Source: Timema cristinae
Lineage: Eukaryota; Arthropoda; Insecta; Phasmatodea; Timematidae
Length of the DNA: 64,000 bases
Direction: 5' to 3'
NCBI GenBank assembly: GCA_039000515.1
Contig: JBCFYV010003508.1
Coordinates: 48,507,265-48,571,264, forward strand
Under the pieces are notes generated by a model. It worked only from the letters and a program-made list of their open reading frames with translations. It had not been told where the DNA came from and did no database searches. Both the position numbers and the translations under genes were made by a program. Positions within the stretch are counted from its first letter, which is position 1; each line of letters opens with the position of its first letter. This document shows, piece after piece, positions 35,753-46,145 of the stretch.

Positions 35753-35874
35753 TTGTAGCCAATCAGATGTTGTGCTTAGGTTAAATATTTATCGAACTTT
35801 AAATGGTACTAAATTATGGTCTTTATTGGAGTAATTATTACAAAACTATTTTCTATGGCTCGATAAATATTTAA

Positions 35875-35915
35875 CAGCGTTTTTCAACCGGCGGGCCGCA
35901 GAAGTTTAAGGTAAT
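35875..35915. mobile_element. Possible hAT terminus
   Basis: CAGCGTTTTTCAACCGGCGG resembles the CAGnGTTTCTCAACC ends of one hAT subgroup. I could not find a matching opposite end, so this may be a fragment or chance. Confidence 0.3.
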
Positions 35916-36032
35916 ATAAAAAGGAAGAAACAAAATTATGTTGAGGATAAAATAAATATTTTTAAGTTCATGGTCAACAATATTTTTTAAAATAGTACAG
36001 TTATAACTGTAGTTTTTAAACACAATCTTAGT

Positions 36033-36248
36033 ACTAGTCTCACGGCAGACTAAACTGCCGATGATGGGGAGATGGGGTTCGCTTCACAGTCAGGTTTACT
36101 GAGGGTTCTTTTCCTAATTGGTTTCCCACTCTCCTTTCAAGCAAATGCTGGTATATTACCTCTGAAATGCTTCCTTCCTCATACCTACCCCATTAGAGTA
36201 AATATATTTGCGTATAACCTGAGCGGGAAGTAAGACGCTGTTATAGAC
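36033..36248 (+). repeat. SINE-2 copy, head shortened
   Basis: Starts within the anticodon region (CTCACGGCAGACTAAACTGC); body and 3' end (GCGTATAACCTGAGCGGG, AAGTAAGACGCTG) are present. A further body-only fragment follows at 36288-36365. Confidence 0.78.
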
Positions 36249-36609
36249 AAAATATAAATGAGATTTAACACTGGTGTTTCCATCCATAACCGGTTCACGC
36301 AAATGTTGATGCACTTCCTCTAATCTAGGCCCTTCCTATCCTTACCCAATAAATTAAGACGTTAAGAAAATACTGTATTAATGCGCACATTTTTATTTAC
36401 TTTTAAAAAAACTCCATGGTGTGAGCCGTTAGCGCTGATAGTACTAACATTTGCTTAAAGAGGGTAATGTGGTCAGCCCTGACCGTTAATCTCGGCTTTC
36501 TAAACTGGAGCTGCTATTTTTTTATTCAAGTCGCTACTTATTTGTCCTCATGAGGTTGAGTTTGCCCTCACTCCAAACCAACTGCTTCACAGATACATTT
36601 TGTAAGAGC

Positions 36610-36770
36610 CGGGGATCAAATCCAAGACCTCTGGCTCTGTAACCAGGGGTTCTGACCACCAGACTACAGAGACTAACCCAGGACCTCTGTAGTCAGAAGC
36701 TCTGTCCACCAGACTACAGAGACTAACCAGGACCTCTGTAGCCAGGAACTCTGACCACCAGACTACAGAG
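36610..36770. repeat. ~50-bp tandem repeat built from a tRNA-like head
   Basis: Three units with AGGACCTCTGTAG and CCACCAGACTACAGAGAC. Read on the minus strand a unit is tRNA-like (GTAGTCTGGTGGTCAGA), with a B-box-like GGATTTGATCCCC at the first unit's edge. A SINE or tRNA head has been tandemly amplified. Confidence 0.75.
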
Positions 36771-37504
36771 GCGGTCTATATATAAATAAAGCAACATAAT
36801 TAATAAAGTACTGTTCTCCAGTCTAATATGTACGAACTACAAACTTAGTTGAACAAGATAGCACAACCATTAATACAGGTATTTTAAAAATAATACTAGC
36901 TCTGAAACTATTACCTCCTTTTTTAGTTCACAGATGGTGCTAGTGTTATGACAAGATCGTAAATCTCAGAAAAATCACAAGGTGAAGGCATCAAATGGAA
37001 CAGTAACTAGTTCTTCAATAACAAAAATAACATGTTTTCTAGAGAAAAAATAGTTTCTATTATAAAAGTTGGTCTTCTGACTCATAAAATTATGGTGTTT
37101 TGGTCTGTTACACAAACATTGTAGGTGTTCTCGGTGGCAAGTCTTAACACAACTTTGATGAAATTACTCAAAAATGATGTTCAATCAGGTCCATATATAG
37201 TGATACTTTATAATCTCTTCGTGTGCACATATTTCTTTTGATTAAATTTGTGAGACTAAAATGTTAATGAACAGCTTTGGCGTGAGAATACTAATATTAA
37301 TTTTTATTTTAATAATTTATTACTATAAATACAATAAAGTAAGTAACTTAAGTTTGTATATGGAATGTTATCCGAAAATAATATTAGAATAATGGTATTA
37401 GAAATAGTAAAATATTAAATATTTATATTATTATTATTATATATTGTATATTATTATTATTATTATTTTGCACCACGTCTTGAATGTTTTTATTATTACT
37501 TACC
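36771..37504. other. Non-coding stretch with (TTA)n
   Basis: AT-rich; a (TTA)n run at about 37428-37465 may be a SINE tail remnant, because a weak CACCACGTCTT follows it. Confidence 0.45.
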
Positions 37505-37756
37505 CGGTTCTATGGCCGCGTGGTCTAACGCGCTACCCTCGCACTAGACTAGACTGATGATGACTGAGAGCTCGAGGTTCGAATCTCGGTCGGATGTACT
37601 GAGGGTGGGTTCATCCTAAATGGTTTTCCACTCTACGTCCCCACAAATGAGGGCACACTTCATATTAAAAACCTCCATAATCCCTAAAACTATCAAAGTA
37701 ATTAGTACATAGCATATAACCTGAACGGGTAGTAAGACATGGTGCTAAAACAAACA
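37505..37756 (+). repeat. SINE-2 copy, full length
   Basis: Head GGTTCTATGGCCGCGTGGTC, CTAACGCGCTACC, B-arm GAGGTTCGAATCTCGG, body and 3' end (GAACGGGTAGTAAGACATGG). The head is class-II-like (Leu/Ser type), judging by the long gap between A box and B box. Confidence 0.9.
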
Positions 37757-38504
37757 AATGATTTATTTATTTTTTTGCGCAAATGTTCTCGCTACCAAGT
37801 TCGCACACCAAAGGCCAACCCTAATGAGTGGGTCAGATAACACGGCTCATTAATCAACGGCAGTGTTTTCGGCATCCTGCTACCTCGTGGAGACCACGGC
37901 ACACATGTGCTCCATGTGTAGCTAAGATTGTTCGACACAAACTTGGGCTGAGGACGGCAGGCAGGAAACTACACATGCTCTTCGGGGGAAATTATACCTT
38001 TTAGAGCGTCATCTTGCCACTGGGACATTTTGTAACTGCCTCTTTAAGGCTCGGTTTCGATTCAGGCGTAACGTAGAACAGCGCCCACTTTTACAGACTC
38101 GTGTTTTCAACAAACATTTGGGAAAATTATCATTCTCACGTATTTTTAAATTTCAACAAATAAAACTATACATATATGTGACATTTTTATTTTTCAGATG
38201 AATTTTCCTATTTTTAAACGAAATGTATGTTTATTAAGCAATATTTTATGTAAAAAATATTTTCAAAAGCATTCAGTTTTATTTTAAAAATTGTTTCTTA
38301 ATTTCCTTGCGAAATATTTAAAAACCATGGACGCCAATCTTTACAAAATCCCTAATTTTTAAGGGCTTGTCTCACCCATCGGATAGCCCCTAATTTAGGA
38401 AGGTAATTCATCTCAAAACAAGCGTCTCAAAATGGTGTGATTTTCTGTGTTTTACTTCATTAAATGATGTAATTGAAGCCCGTGAAACATTTTTACCACA
38501 TTTT
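37757..38504. other. Non-coding stretch, no gene seen
   Basis: Unique sequence; nothing supported. Confidence 0.45.
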
Positions 38505-38823
38505 AAAAACCATAAAGGTGACCTGGTGGTCTAGGGGTAAGGTGTCTGACTTCTGTTCTAGGGGTCCGGGGTTCAATCCTCGGTCCCGGCAAAGATTTAT
38601 CTGATTACCAAACACTTCCTTCACCTCTGACAAGACATCTTGTGAATGTGGGGAATGCCAGGCCTCCACCGTGGTTCGGATCCCACGTTAAACTGTAGGT
38701 CCTCCATTTCATCTCATAATCACCCTACCATTACACATTAGCGTAAGTGCGTATAAACCCGAACGGGTAGTAAGACGCGGTGCTAATAATAATAATAATG
38801 ATAATAATAATAAAAAACCGTAA
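38505..38823 (+). mobile_element. SINE-1, full length reference copy
   Basis: Insert 38516-38812. In order: tRNA-like head (GGTGACCTGGTGGTCTAGGG, A box TGGTCTAGGGG, B box GGTTCAATCC), a unique body (CTTCACCTCTGACAAGACAT, CGGATCCCACGTTAAACTG), the 3' hairpin CCCGAACGGG, AGTAAGACGCGGTGC and a (TAA)n tail. The 11-bp flanking duplications differ at one base (AAAAACCATAA and AAAAACCGTAA). No coding function. Confidence 0.93.
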
Positions 38824-39209
38824 CATGGTTAGAACTCAGATTATGTGTCGTGGACCTCCTGAGTGCACGTGATACGGGTGATCAACACAGGATTCCTAGA
38901 AATGTAGTTAAGGATCAAAACAGGCTTCATCCAAACCTAGTTTATTATTAAAGTGGGTCTCTCGGAAACAAAGTGAAATATCAAAACACATTTCCTAGAA
39001 AGAGAGTTATGTTTCGTAAATAGGTCAAAAGAAACATAGTTAAAGGTCGAATCAAATCTCGTTGAAACATAGTTAAATATCACAGCATTTGAACAGGGTC
39101 CATAGAAACATCTAAAGCTTAATGCAGAGTTCATAAATATATAGTTAAATATAAATACCGATAATATCACAGTATGATTGACATAAACAGATATGAACGG
39201 TGATTTCTA
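38824..39209. other. Non-coding stretch with loose tandem pattern
   Basis: Between 38960 and 39150 a motif like GAAACATAGTTAAA recurs irregularly, perhaps an old tandem array. The 77-codon minus frame overlaps it. Confidence 0.4.
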
Positions 39210-39323
39210 GTATCTTCTTAGGTAAATGCCGGTACAGTTCTTATTAATTAGCCTCCTCACTATTTGCTCAGTGTATTAAGTTACTAATAGTCTTGTGTTT
39301 AAACGTGGCGCTAAATAACAATA
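39210..39323 (+). repeat. SINE-2 3' fragment
   Basis: Begins in the body (GGTAAATGCCGGTACAGTTC) and ends GTGGCGCTAAATAACAATAAC, a worn version of the shared 3' end. Confidence 0.55.
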
Positions 39324-39749
39324 ACAATAATTAGTTCCCCTCCTTCCTCTGAGGGGTTTAACGTCTGCTTTCGCCTCAATGTAGGCAACGTGCAGCACCA
39401 GCGGTTGAAGCCCGCAAAGTTAATCTCACAGCCGCTTTATGCTCTCCTAATAAATCCGCACTAGAACTGGCCGACCAAACACCGCATTTATTCAGTAAAT
39501 AGATAGATAGTTTACCATCACACTAACCAGAGGTCGGGCAAGCTTTTGGTATTACTTGCTCTAACAATTGTTTTTATTTAATGAAGAATGCTATTAGGCA
39601 AATTATACAAATGGATAACGTGCGGTGTTTATCCTGCGTTACTAAATAGTTCTCTCATTATTTCAACACGCAAACGTGGGAACGTTTCCACAAAATCACT
39701 ACCCTACTCATATACATCCGTTATCTATACTTATAAAATATGTCCTGAT
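39324..39749. other. Non-coding stretch, no gene seen
   Basis: Unique sequence; nothing supported. Confidence 0.4.
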
Positions 39750-40237
39750 TGATTGACTGACTGACTGACTGACTGACTGACTGACTGACTGACTGACTGA
39801 CTGATTCATCATCGCCGAGCGCAAACTATCAAGGCTACAAGCATGAAATTCGGACTGTATATTCATTTTGTTATGTAGGCACCCACTAAGAAAGGATTTT
39901 AGAAAATTCCACTCCAAAGGGGTCAAAATAGGGGATGATAATATGTATGATAATATGTATGAAAGTCCGTCATTTTGAAAGTTACATAAACAAAATTTTG
40001 TATTTCGGTTATTGACGTAAAACAAATAAATACGTGTTTCAGGAATTTTGGAAATTTTATTTAATAAGGGATGAAAAGGGGGGTGAAAGTTTGTATCGGA
40101 CTTGCATTATTCTTGATCTGAGGTCAAGTTATGGTCATCAACGTAACGTAATATTTTAAATTAATCTGTAAATACATATGTATATTTTCGTATTTGTATA
40201 TAATCAACTTCCACGCGAGCAAAGCCGCGGGCAACAG
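39750..40237 (+). mobile_element. Repeat module with (GACT)n start, family unknown
   Basis: Opens with (GACT)n (about 39757-39801), then ACAAGCATGAAATTCGGACT, and ends ACGCGAGCAAAGCCGCGGGC followed by AACAGCTA. This arrangement recurs widely in arthropod genomes as I remember it, but I cannot name the class with confidence. No coding frame is recognisable. Confidence 0.5.
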
Positions 40238-40775
40238 CTATCTAGTTCTACTATAAAGTCAGACGGCTGACTCACTCACTGACATTAATGTTCACCCACT
40301 TTCAGATGAGCTGGAAACTTGAAATTTGGCAAAACTTATAGCTTCTAGCCTGTGGCCGACGGGAAAGTTCCAAAAAGTAAAAAAAATAATTTTTTAACCC
40401 CCGAAAAGAATTCAAAATGGTGGAGCAACTTTAAAGTCGGTCCGGACCTTTCTTTGGAGGTCTCTTGTGGCTAAACGGTAAGAACTATCAAAAAACTGCT
40501 CTGGAATTACATTAGTTTACATCACTTCTAAATAATTATTATTATTATTATATTATATTATATTATTATTATTATATTATTATATTACACGCGTCTACAC
40601 CCATTCGGTTATACGTAATTACGTAAGTGTAATGGTAGTGTGAGATGAAATGAAGGACCTACAGTTTAACTGGGATCCAAACCACGGTGGTGGCCTGCTT
40701 TCCCAACTTCTAAATAAAACCCACTGGGGGTTTGGGGAGGAGCCCCCAACGAGCAAAGCGAGTTCACTTTATTAC
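40238..40775 (+). mobile_element. Second, related repeat module, interrupted by SINE-1
   Basis: Starts with CGGCTGACTCACTCACTGAC, then GAAACTTGAAATTTGGCA, and ends CCCCCAACGAGCAAAGCGAG. Overall order matches the preceding module (GACT-like start, a GAAATTxGG motif, GAGCAAAGC end). It is split by an insertion at 40536-40705. Confidence 0.5.
40524..40717 (-). mobile_element. SINE-1, 5'-truncated, with 12-bp duplication
   Basis: Insert 40536-40705 has a long (TAA)n-type tail and stops at GGCCTGCTTTCCCA, short of the head. The duplication ACTTCTAAATAA is perfect at 40524-40535 and 40706-40717. The body has several one-base deletions. Confidence 0.92.
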
Positions 40776-41796
40776 ACACATGGGCCGAGAGTGTGTTAAA
40801 ACGAAGAGCAGAAAGTATAAGTTATTATTTCTGTTATAATTAATATCAATCTTGATGTGACATATGAGAATGGGATTACTATACAGAAAGAATGAGAAGG
40901 GACAAATTTTAGGAAATGAATCAGCCTTCTTATGAAGAGATGATAAAAAAAAAAAGTATGTACAAAAATGTATGTGTACACTTGCTTGGGTATCGAACAA
41001 CGGACACCCGTATAAGAGTCCGTTATTTGAGCTCATACTATCCACTGCATACGACAGATATTTGACCTCAATAATAAACTTTATGGACGGGATAGAATAT
41101 CTTTTAAATTATGTGAAAATATTGATGTAGTCATTGGATTTGGATGTAGCTTGCTTGTATTTCAAAGTTAAGTTCAGATGGAGAGAATACATTTTAATAG
41201 AATTGAAACAATATATTGATAATTTATATATTTTCATTGGTAATTCAGAAAATCTTTTAGGAATGAATATTAACGGGTTTATATTAAGGATCACTAAAGG
41301 AAATACCCAGCCTAATGTTCCGTACCCAGTACCCAAAAGAACAAAAATAAACGCTGTAGCCTCCCGACGCTAGCGCTCCCAGTGCAAATAGTGCATCACC
41401 CTTTTAATAAACATTGACATTCTAAATAAATACCTTGACCAAAAAGGACAGTCATATAAATATTCCTGGATGTTTCATGTCATGTATGGATCCCCGGTCA
41501 ATATTAAACCTCAACATGACGTACTTTTAAAGTCGTTATTTCGTTCTGTGTGGACTAGAGTGGACTAATGGCTAATTAATTACTGAGGACCAAATTACGA
41601 TAAGTTGAGGAGGTGAAATTATATTCTACAAGGTTTCACTATTACAATGAGTACTAAGATAGATTTATTTCATTCTTATTTTTAATATCAAACTACGTCA
41701 CAATTTTCATAGTATTATCATTTATAAAATACAAACATGATTTCCGTGCTAACAAAATTAATAATATTTTAGTTTTTAGTGTTTTAATAACAATTG
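40776..41796. other. Non-coding stretch, no gene seen
   Basis: Overlapping frames on both strands at 40764-41373 (up to 93 codons) have no domain or splice support. Confidence 0.45.
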
Positions 41797-42192
41797 TTAG
41801 GGTGGGATGGAAGGTGACGTAAGAAAGGTCAGTGTTTTCGCAGTTTTTATGGCAAAACATTTTTTTACCAAAATAAATAAAGTAGTGCTCCAATACAAAT
41901 AACTTAGAGATTAATTCCTTCACATGGAGATATCAACAGTTGTTTAATGAATATCTTTAGTGTTCATGGAGGCATTAGATAACAAACTTTTTAAATGGAG
42001 AGATAAAGTTGTCATTAAATTCTAGAACAATCTTGACTGATATTCAACAAATGTTGATATCACCAGGTGAAGAAAATTACACTCTATGTTTCTACTGGAG
42101 CAATATTTTATTTATTTTTGTCAAAAAAATAAATTGCCATAAAAACTGAAAAACACTGGATTTTTCTTGCGTCCCCTTCCATGGCACCTTAA
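41797..42192. mobile_element. Foldback element, complete but diverged
   Basis: The left arm (TTAGGGTGGGATGG, CGCAGTTTTTATGGCAAAAC, GATATCAACAGTTGTTTAAT) and right arm (GATATTCAACAAATGTTGAT, GCCATAAAAACTGAAAAAC, GGCACCTTAA) are inverted copies of each other. The right terminus is TTAA; the left has mutated to TTAG. The 76-codon minus frame lies in the left arm. Confidence 0.8.
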
Positions 42193-42313
42193 TATTTATC
42201 CAAAGTGTGGATTCCATCATCTGACTAAAATGTAGATTTATTAACTTTTCCAGCTGCCCTAGGATATTATGGTTCATAGAATTAGTATTTTTTTTTTTTA
42301 ATCTGCTAAATAT

Positions 42314-42832
42314 TTAAGGCGATTGGCCCATTTCATTTGTCGTGGAAACGCAGAGCCGTGGGAACAAACGGTTATCTTCAAGAAATTGTATTGTTTTACA
42401 ATTTTATTTTCGGAAACGGTTTGTTCAAGAATAGAAGCATGTTGATTAAGTTATACTTTTTATATACACACCTCCTCTATGGTGTTAAACAGTGATCATA
42501 TATCGATATTGTTGACATTTTTTCAATAGAAAACTGCCGGCTACATAACAAAAAATAAAAAATGTAACAATTAATAAACAATGGTACATTATCTCAGAAG
42601 GTGTGTTGAAAATATTAACATAAACATTTCACTCGTTCTCGAGAAAACTGATATTTCCAAACGTGTTATTTTTCCACAAGACCTGTCCGGTAGCTAGCGC
42701 CATCTACGGTTTCCGTGATCCATCTGTTCTTGTTGGCGCGGAAGGATACTTTGGTCGGTTGTGAAGCCATGCCACGCCTTTCACCCACAAAATAGGTTTT
42801 AGACTTGCACTCGACAGGGCCGAGGGCCTTAA
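42314..42832 (+). mobile_element. TTAA-flanked MITE, complete (519 bp)
   Basis: TTAAGGCGATTGGCCC at the start and GGGCCGAGGGCCTTAA at the end. Collinear with 25254-25768 over its whole length. Like that copy, it lies shortly after a foldback element, here 121 bp. Confidence 0.88.
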
Positions 42833-42964
42833 GTAGATCATAAACTAGTATATATATAGACTACAGTGTACCTTATATCTGATCCACTTGGATACTATGG
42901 TTTGATTCACGATGCAACGAAAAACTATATCAAAGTTACATAAAATAAACAGCTAAGAGTATTT

Positions 42965-43206
42965 TTAACACCGCGTCTTATTAACTGTTCAGGTTATACG
43001 CAAATTACACTACCGATCTAGGGATGAGGAAGTTTGAATTTATTGGAAGTGTACCATCAATTTTGTGGAGGAGGAGAGGAAAATCATTTTGGAAAAAAAA
43101 TTACCCTAAGTACACCCAACCGAGATTCAAACCCCGATCTCACTGTGTTTGAGTCTAGTCTACACGAGAGCGGTGCCTTAGACCATACTGCCACCGAAGC
43201 GGGTGG
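42965..43206 (-). repeat. SINE-2 copy, nearly full length
   Basis: Shared 3' end complement (ACACCGCGTCTTATTAACTG), body, B box complement and head complement (CATACTGCCACCGAAGCGGG). The 73-codon plus frame at 43034-43255 is the common antisense product of this family. Confidence 0.88.
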
Positions 43207-43698
43207 CTTTTACTTGAATGTAAATTATTATGTTAGCCACCAAAATGTTAAATAGACTTAAATATTAATTTCATTTAGTTTAAACCTTAATCTTTAGGAA
43301 AACCCACACTTTATTTATATAAACTTCACATAGGAGACAATCGAATAATATTAATATCCCCTTGGAAAAAGTTTAGTAATCTAAAATTAAATACCAGTAT
43401 GTGTAATTGTGTATGTTTTGACAGGTATCCGAACCCCCAAAACGTTGACTTGACGTTGAACATTTCCACAAAAAGATATATCCTAGACTTACTACAAACA
43501 ATCTATACGCACAAATCTCCCTAGAACTGACAACCCAGAGCTATGAGCCATTTGACAAATCACCAAGAGTATATCTAGGTTACATCTTGAGCACCAATAA
43601 GGGGGGCAACTACATTCATGACCATGGCGTCTTGGGAGATAACGGTTTCAAACTTGGAAAATTCCCCATAATGTATCGTTTGTTAGATCAGTGGCGTA
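43207..43698. other. Non-coding stretch, no gene seen
   Basis: Unique sequence; nothing supported. Confidence 0.4.
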
Positions 43699-44065
43699 TT
43701 AAGGTGAGGCAGAAGGGAGCGCAGGTATTTTACAGATTTTATAGAATTACAATCTTTTGGCCGAAATAAATCAAATATTTCTTCAATATCATAATAGAGT
43801 ATAGTTTTCTGCACATGCTAATATCAACATATCTTGAATATATGTCGAGTGCCCTGGAATTTTCTCAAACTTTTTCCATTTATTTAAATATTTTGACAAA
43901 ATTCCAGGACACCCTTGACATATATTTAAGATCTGTTGATATTAGCATGTGCAGAAAACTAAGCTCTAGTTGATACTGGAAAGATATTTGATTTATTTTG
44001 GCCAAAGAAATGTAATGCTATAAAAACTGTAAAAATACTGGCACTCCCTTTCTGCCGCACCTTAA
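43699..44065. mobile_element. Foldback element, best-preserved palindrome
   Basis: Ends TTAAGGTGAGGCAGAAGGGA on the left and, read on the minus strand, TTAAGGTGCGGCAGAAAGGG on the right. The arms stay matched through AGTTTTCTGCACATGCTAAT up to a small loop around 43880-43890. TTAA at both ends suggests the same target preference as the MITE family. No coding capacity. Confidence 0.88.
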
Positions 44066-45004
44066 TACAAATGCTTTGAGCTCATATATTAATCAGGGTA
44101 TAATTTTAAGATTTATTGTGGAATAATCTATACAGAATAATGTTTGACAACATATTGTTCTGGAATATTATGAAATTTATTTATTTTAGTTTTTTATAGA
44201 CTCAAATTCCGTAAAGATTTAAAATAAATTATTATTTCAGATCCACGTCTAATATTTCTTAGAAAAATAGCACTCATTACTGGGAGAACAAGTATCGAAT
44301 AGTACTCATTTTAATGACACCTACATCAGCACTCAAATTTGTTTAGCAAACACTTTGTTTTTTTTATTGTTTTTTTTGTGTTAAAAGAAAACAAGTAAAA
44401 TGAATAAACGTCATTACTATTAATTTTATGAATATTGATTATTTTTTTCTTATTTCAACAAAACAAACTCACAAAAGGTTTTCAAATAGGGTGGAAAAAA
44501 TGTATCAAATTTTAGCAAAAATAATGTTAATATTTTATATCACAAATCAAATGTTGTCGTTTTCTGATTTGAGATTAGTTCCTTTTTGCTCGGAATCGGT
44601 TTGTTTTTTGATGACAGCTCTTTCCAACTCGACGATGTGAGTATTGCATTGCACTTCACTTGTTTTTTGTTTACCATTGAGCAGAGTTTGTTTAGTGACA
44701 TTGAAAAGGGGTCTGGTTGTGGGGAGAGGGAAGGGAAAAGGGGGAGGGGGGATGTATGGTTACCATGGTAACACCAGTTTGTATTATAGAACCTCTGAAA
44801 GAAACCACACCAGGTTTTGGATTGAAATTTACCGAGCGGGGATTCAGGAAATAGCGTAAAATGAAACAACATTTAAACGTGACGTACTTAACTTGTAGTT
44901 TCTAAAAGTAGGATTGTATGGACATACGGCAATACGCGTATTAATTGGATTCAATGTATGGGGTCTCCAGGGGGGGGGGGGGTTTCTTAGCGACCTGGAG
45001 TTAC
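44066..45004. other. Non-coding stretch, no gene seen
   Basis: Includes G-rich DNA at 44700-44750 and a G run near 44969-44982. Frames of 61-110 codons overlap on both strands; none has a domain. Confidence 0.45.
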
Positions 45005-45400
45005 AACCATGACGGACCTTAAACTGGGAGAAAAGGTCCGCGTTTTTGCAGTTTTTATAACAAAACATATTTTATATAAAAATCAAATAATTCTCCAGTA
45101 GAAACATGGAGTTACATTTTCTTCACCTGGTGTTATCAACAGTTGTTGAATATCTGTCGAGGATGTCCCGGAATGTAATGACAACTTTTATCTTCATTTA
45201 AAAAGGTTGTCATCTAATGCTGCTATGCTCTTGACAGATATTCAACATTTAGTGTTGATATCCCCAAGTGATGAAAATTAATCTTCAAGTTTCTGCTGGA
45301 GAATTATTTAATTTATTTTGACCAGAAAAAAGTTTTTATATAAAAATGGACAAAACACTGCCCTTAACTCGCGTCCCTTACGTCCCCACCCCTAACATAA
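45005..45400. mobile_element. Foldback element, outer ends eroded
   Basis: Arms CGTTTTTGCAGTTTTTATAA / TTTTTATATAAAAATGGACA and GTTGAATATCTGTC / GACAGATATTCAAC face each other around a central GGTTGTCATCTAATGCTG. The outermost termini (near GACGGACCTTAA and CCCCACCCCTAA) are mutated. Confidence 0.75.
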
Positions 45401-45933
45401 ATACCACAGAAGCTGACAATGATAGCAAGAGCAGTATCTGGCGGTTATTAAAAATACTAAAACAACAATTTTAATATATTCACACATCTAGTTATGTCAC
45501 TCTTGATAGATATTACCAATATCTACAAAATAACACAAATAATATTGATCACAAAGAAATATGTTTGAATTTTCTAAAAATTCTTCTTCCGTCCAAAATC
45601 GGGCTGTTGAACAATTGATATCATCATCATGTTTAGCCCTGAAGCCATTTCAGCTACATAATCGATGATAAAAATACACCAATGGACGATTAAACATAAT
45701 TCCATCGGATTTATTAAAAAATGGTGTATTGAGTTTGCCCCCAGATACTCACTAGAACTCTCGATTAAAATAGTAATAAAAATAGTTTGAAGTCACTGTT
45801 GTAGCCCAAATCAAATTGGCCCACTAGGAAATCACCCGGCGTCCCGGGGGGTCCAGTCCACCCCTAGAATTGGGGGCACGGATTAGTTTGGGTAAGCCAC
45901 TCCATACAATTAACAAGGCGGAAACAAACGTTG
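45401..45933. other. Non-coding stretch, no gene seen
   Basis: A GC-rich patch at 45834-45880 (CACCCGGCGTCCCGGGGGG) stands out in AT-rich DNA and may be a transposon end. No partner was found. Confidence 0.4.
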
Positions 45934-46145
45934 GATTACACGTTTTATTAGTTCTAAATACGCTAATGGTTTTAGGGATAAGAAAGGTTATATATAGAGG
46001 AAGTTAACCTGCATTTGCGTGGAGGGAGAGTGGAAAAATCATTTAGGATAACCCACCCTCAGTACACCAGGCCTAGATTCGAATATTGATCTCCCCATCA
46101 TCGGCAGTCTAGTCCAACATGAGAGCAACAATTTAGACCATGCAG
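45934..46145 (-). repeat. SINE-2 copy, 3' end decayed
   Basis: Body complement (GTGGAGGGAGAGTGGAAAAA), B box complement (GCCTAGATTCGAATAT) and partial head complement (AATTTAGACCATGCAG) are present; the terminal hairpin is lost. Confidence 0.7.

Noticed and set aside
43034..43255. 73-codon ORF with DSNPDL...ALDHTATEA
   Set aside because: This is antisense SINE-2, and similar readings recur at 12156, 27663 and 49052.
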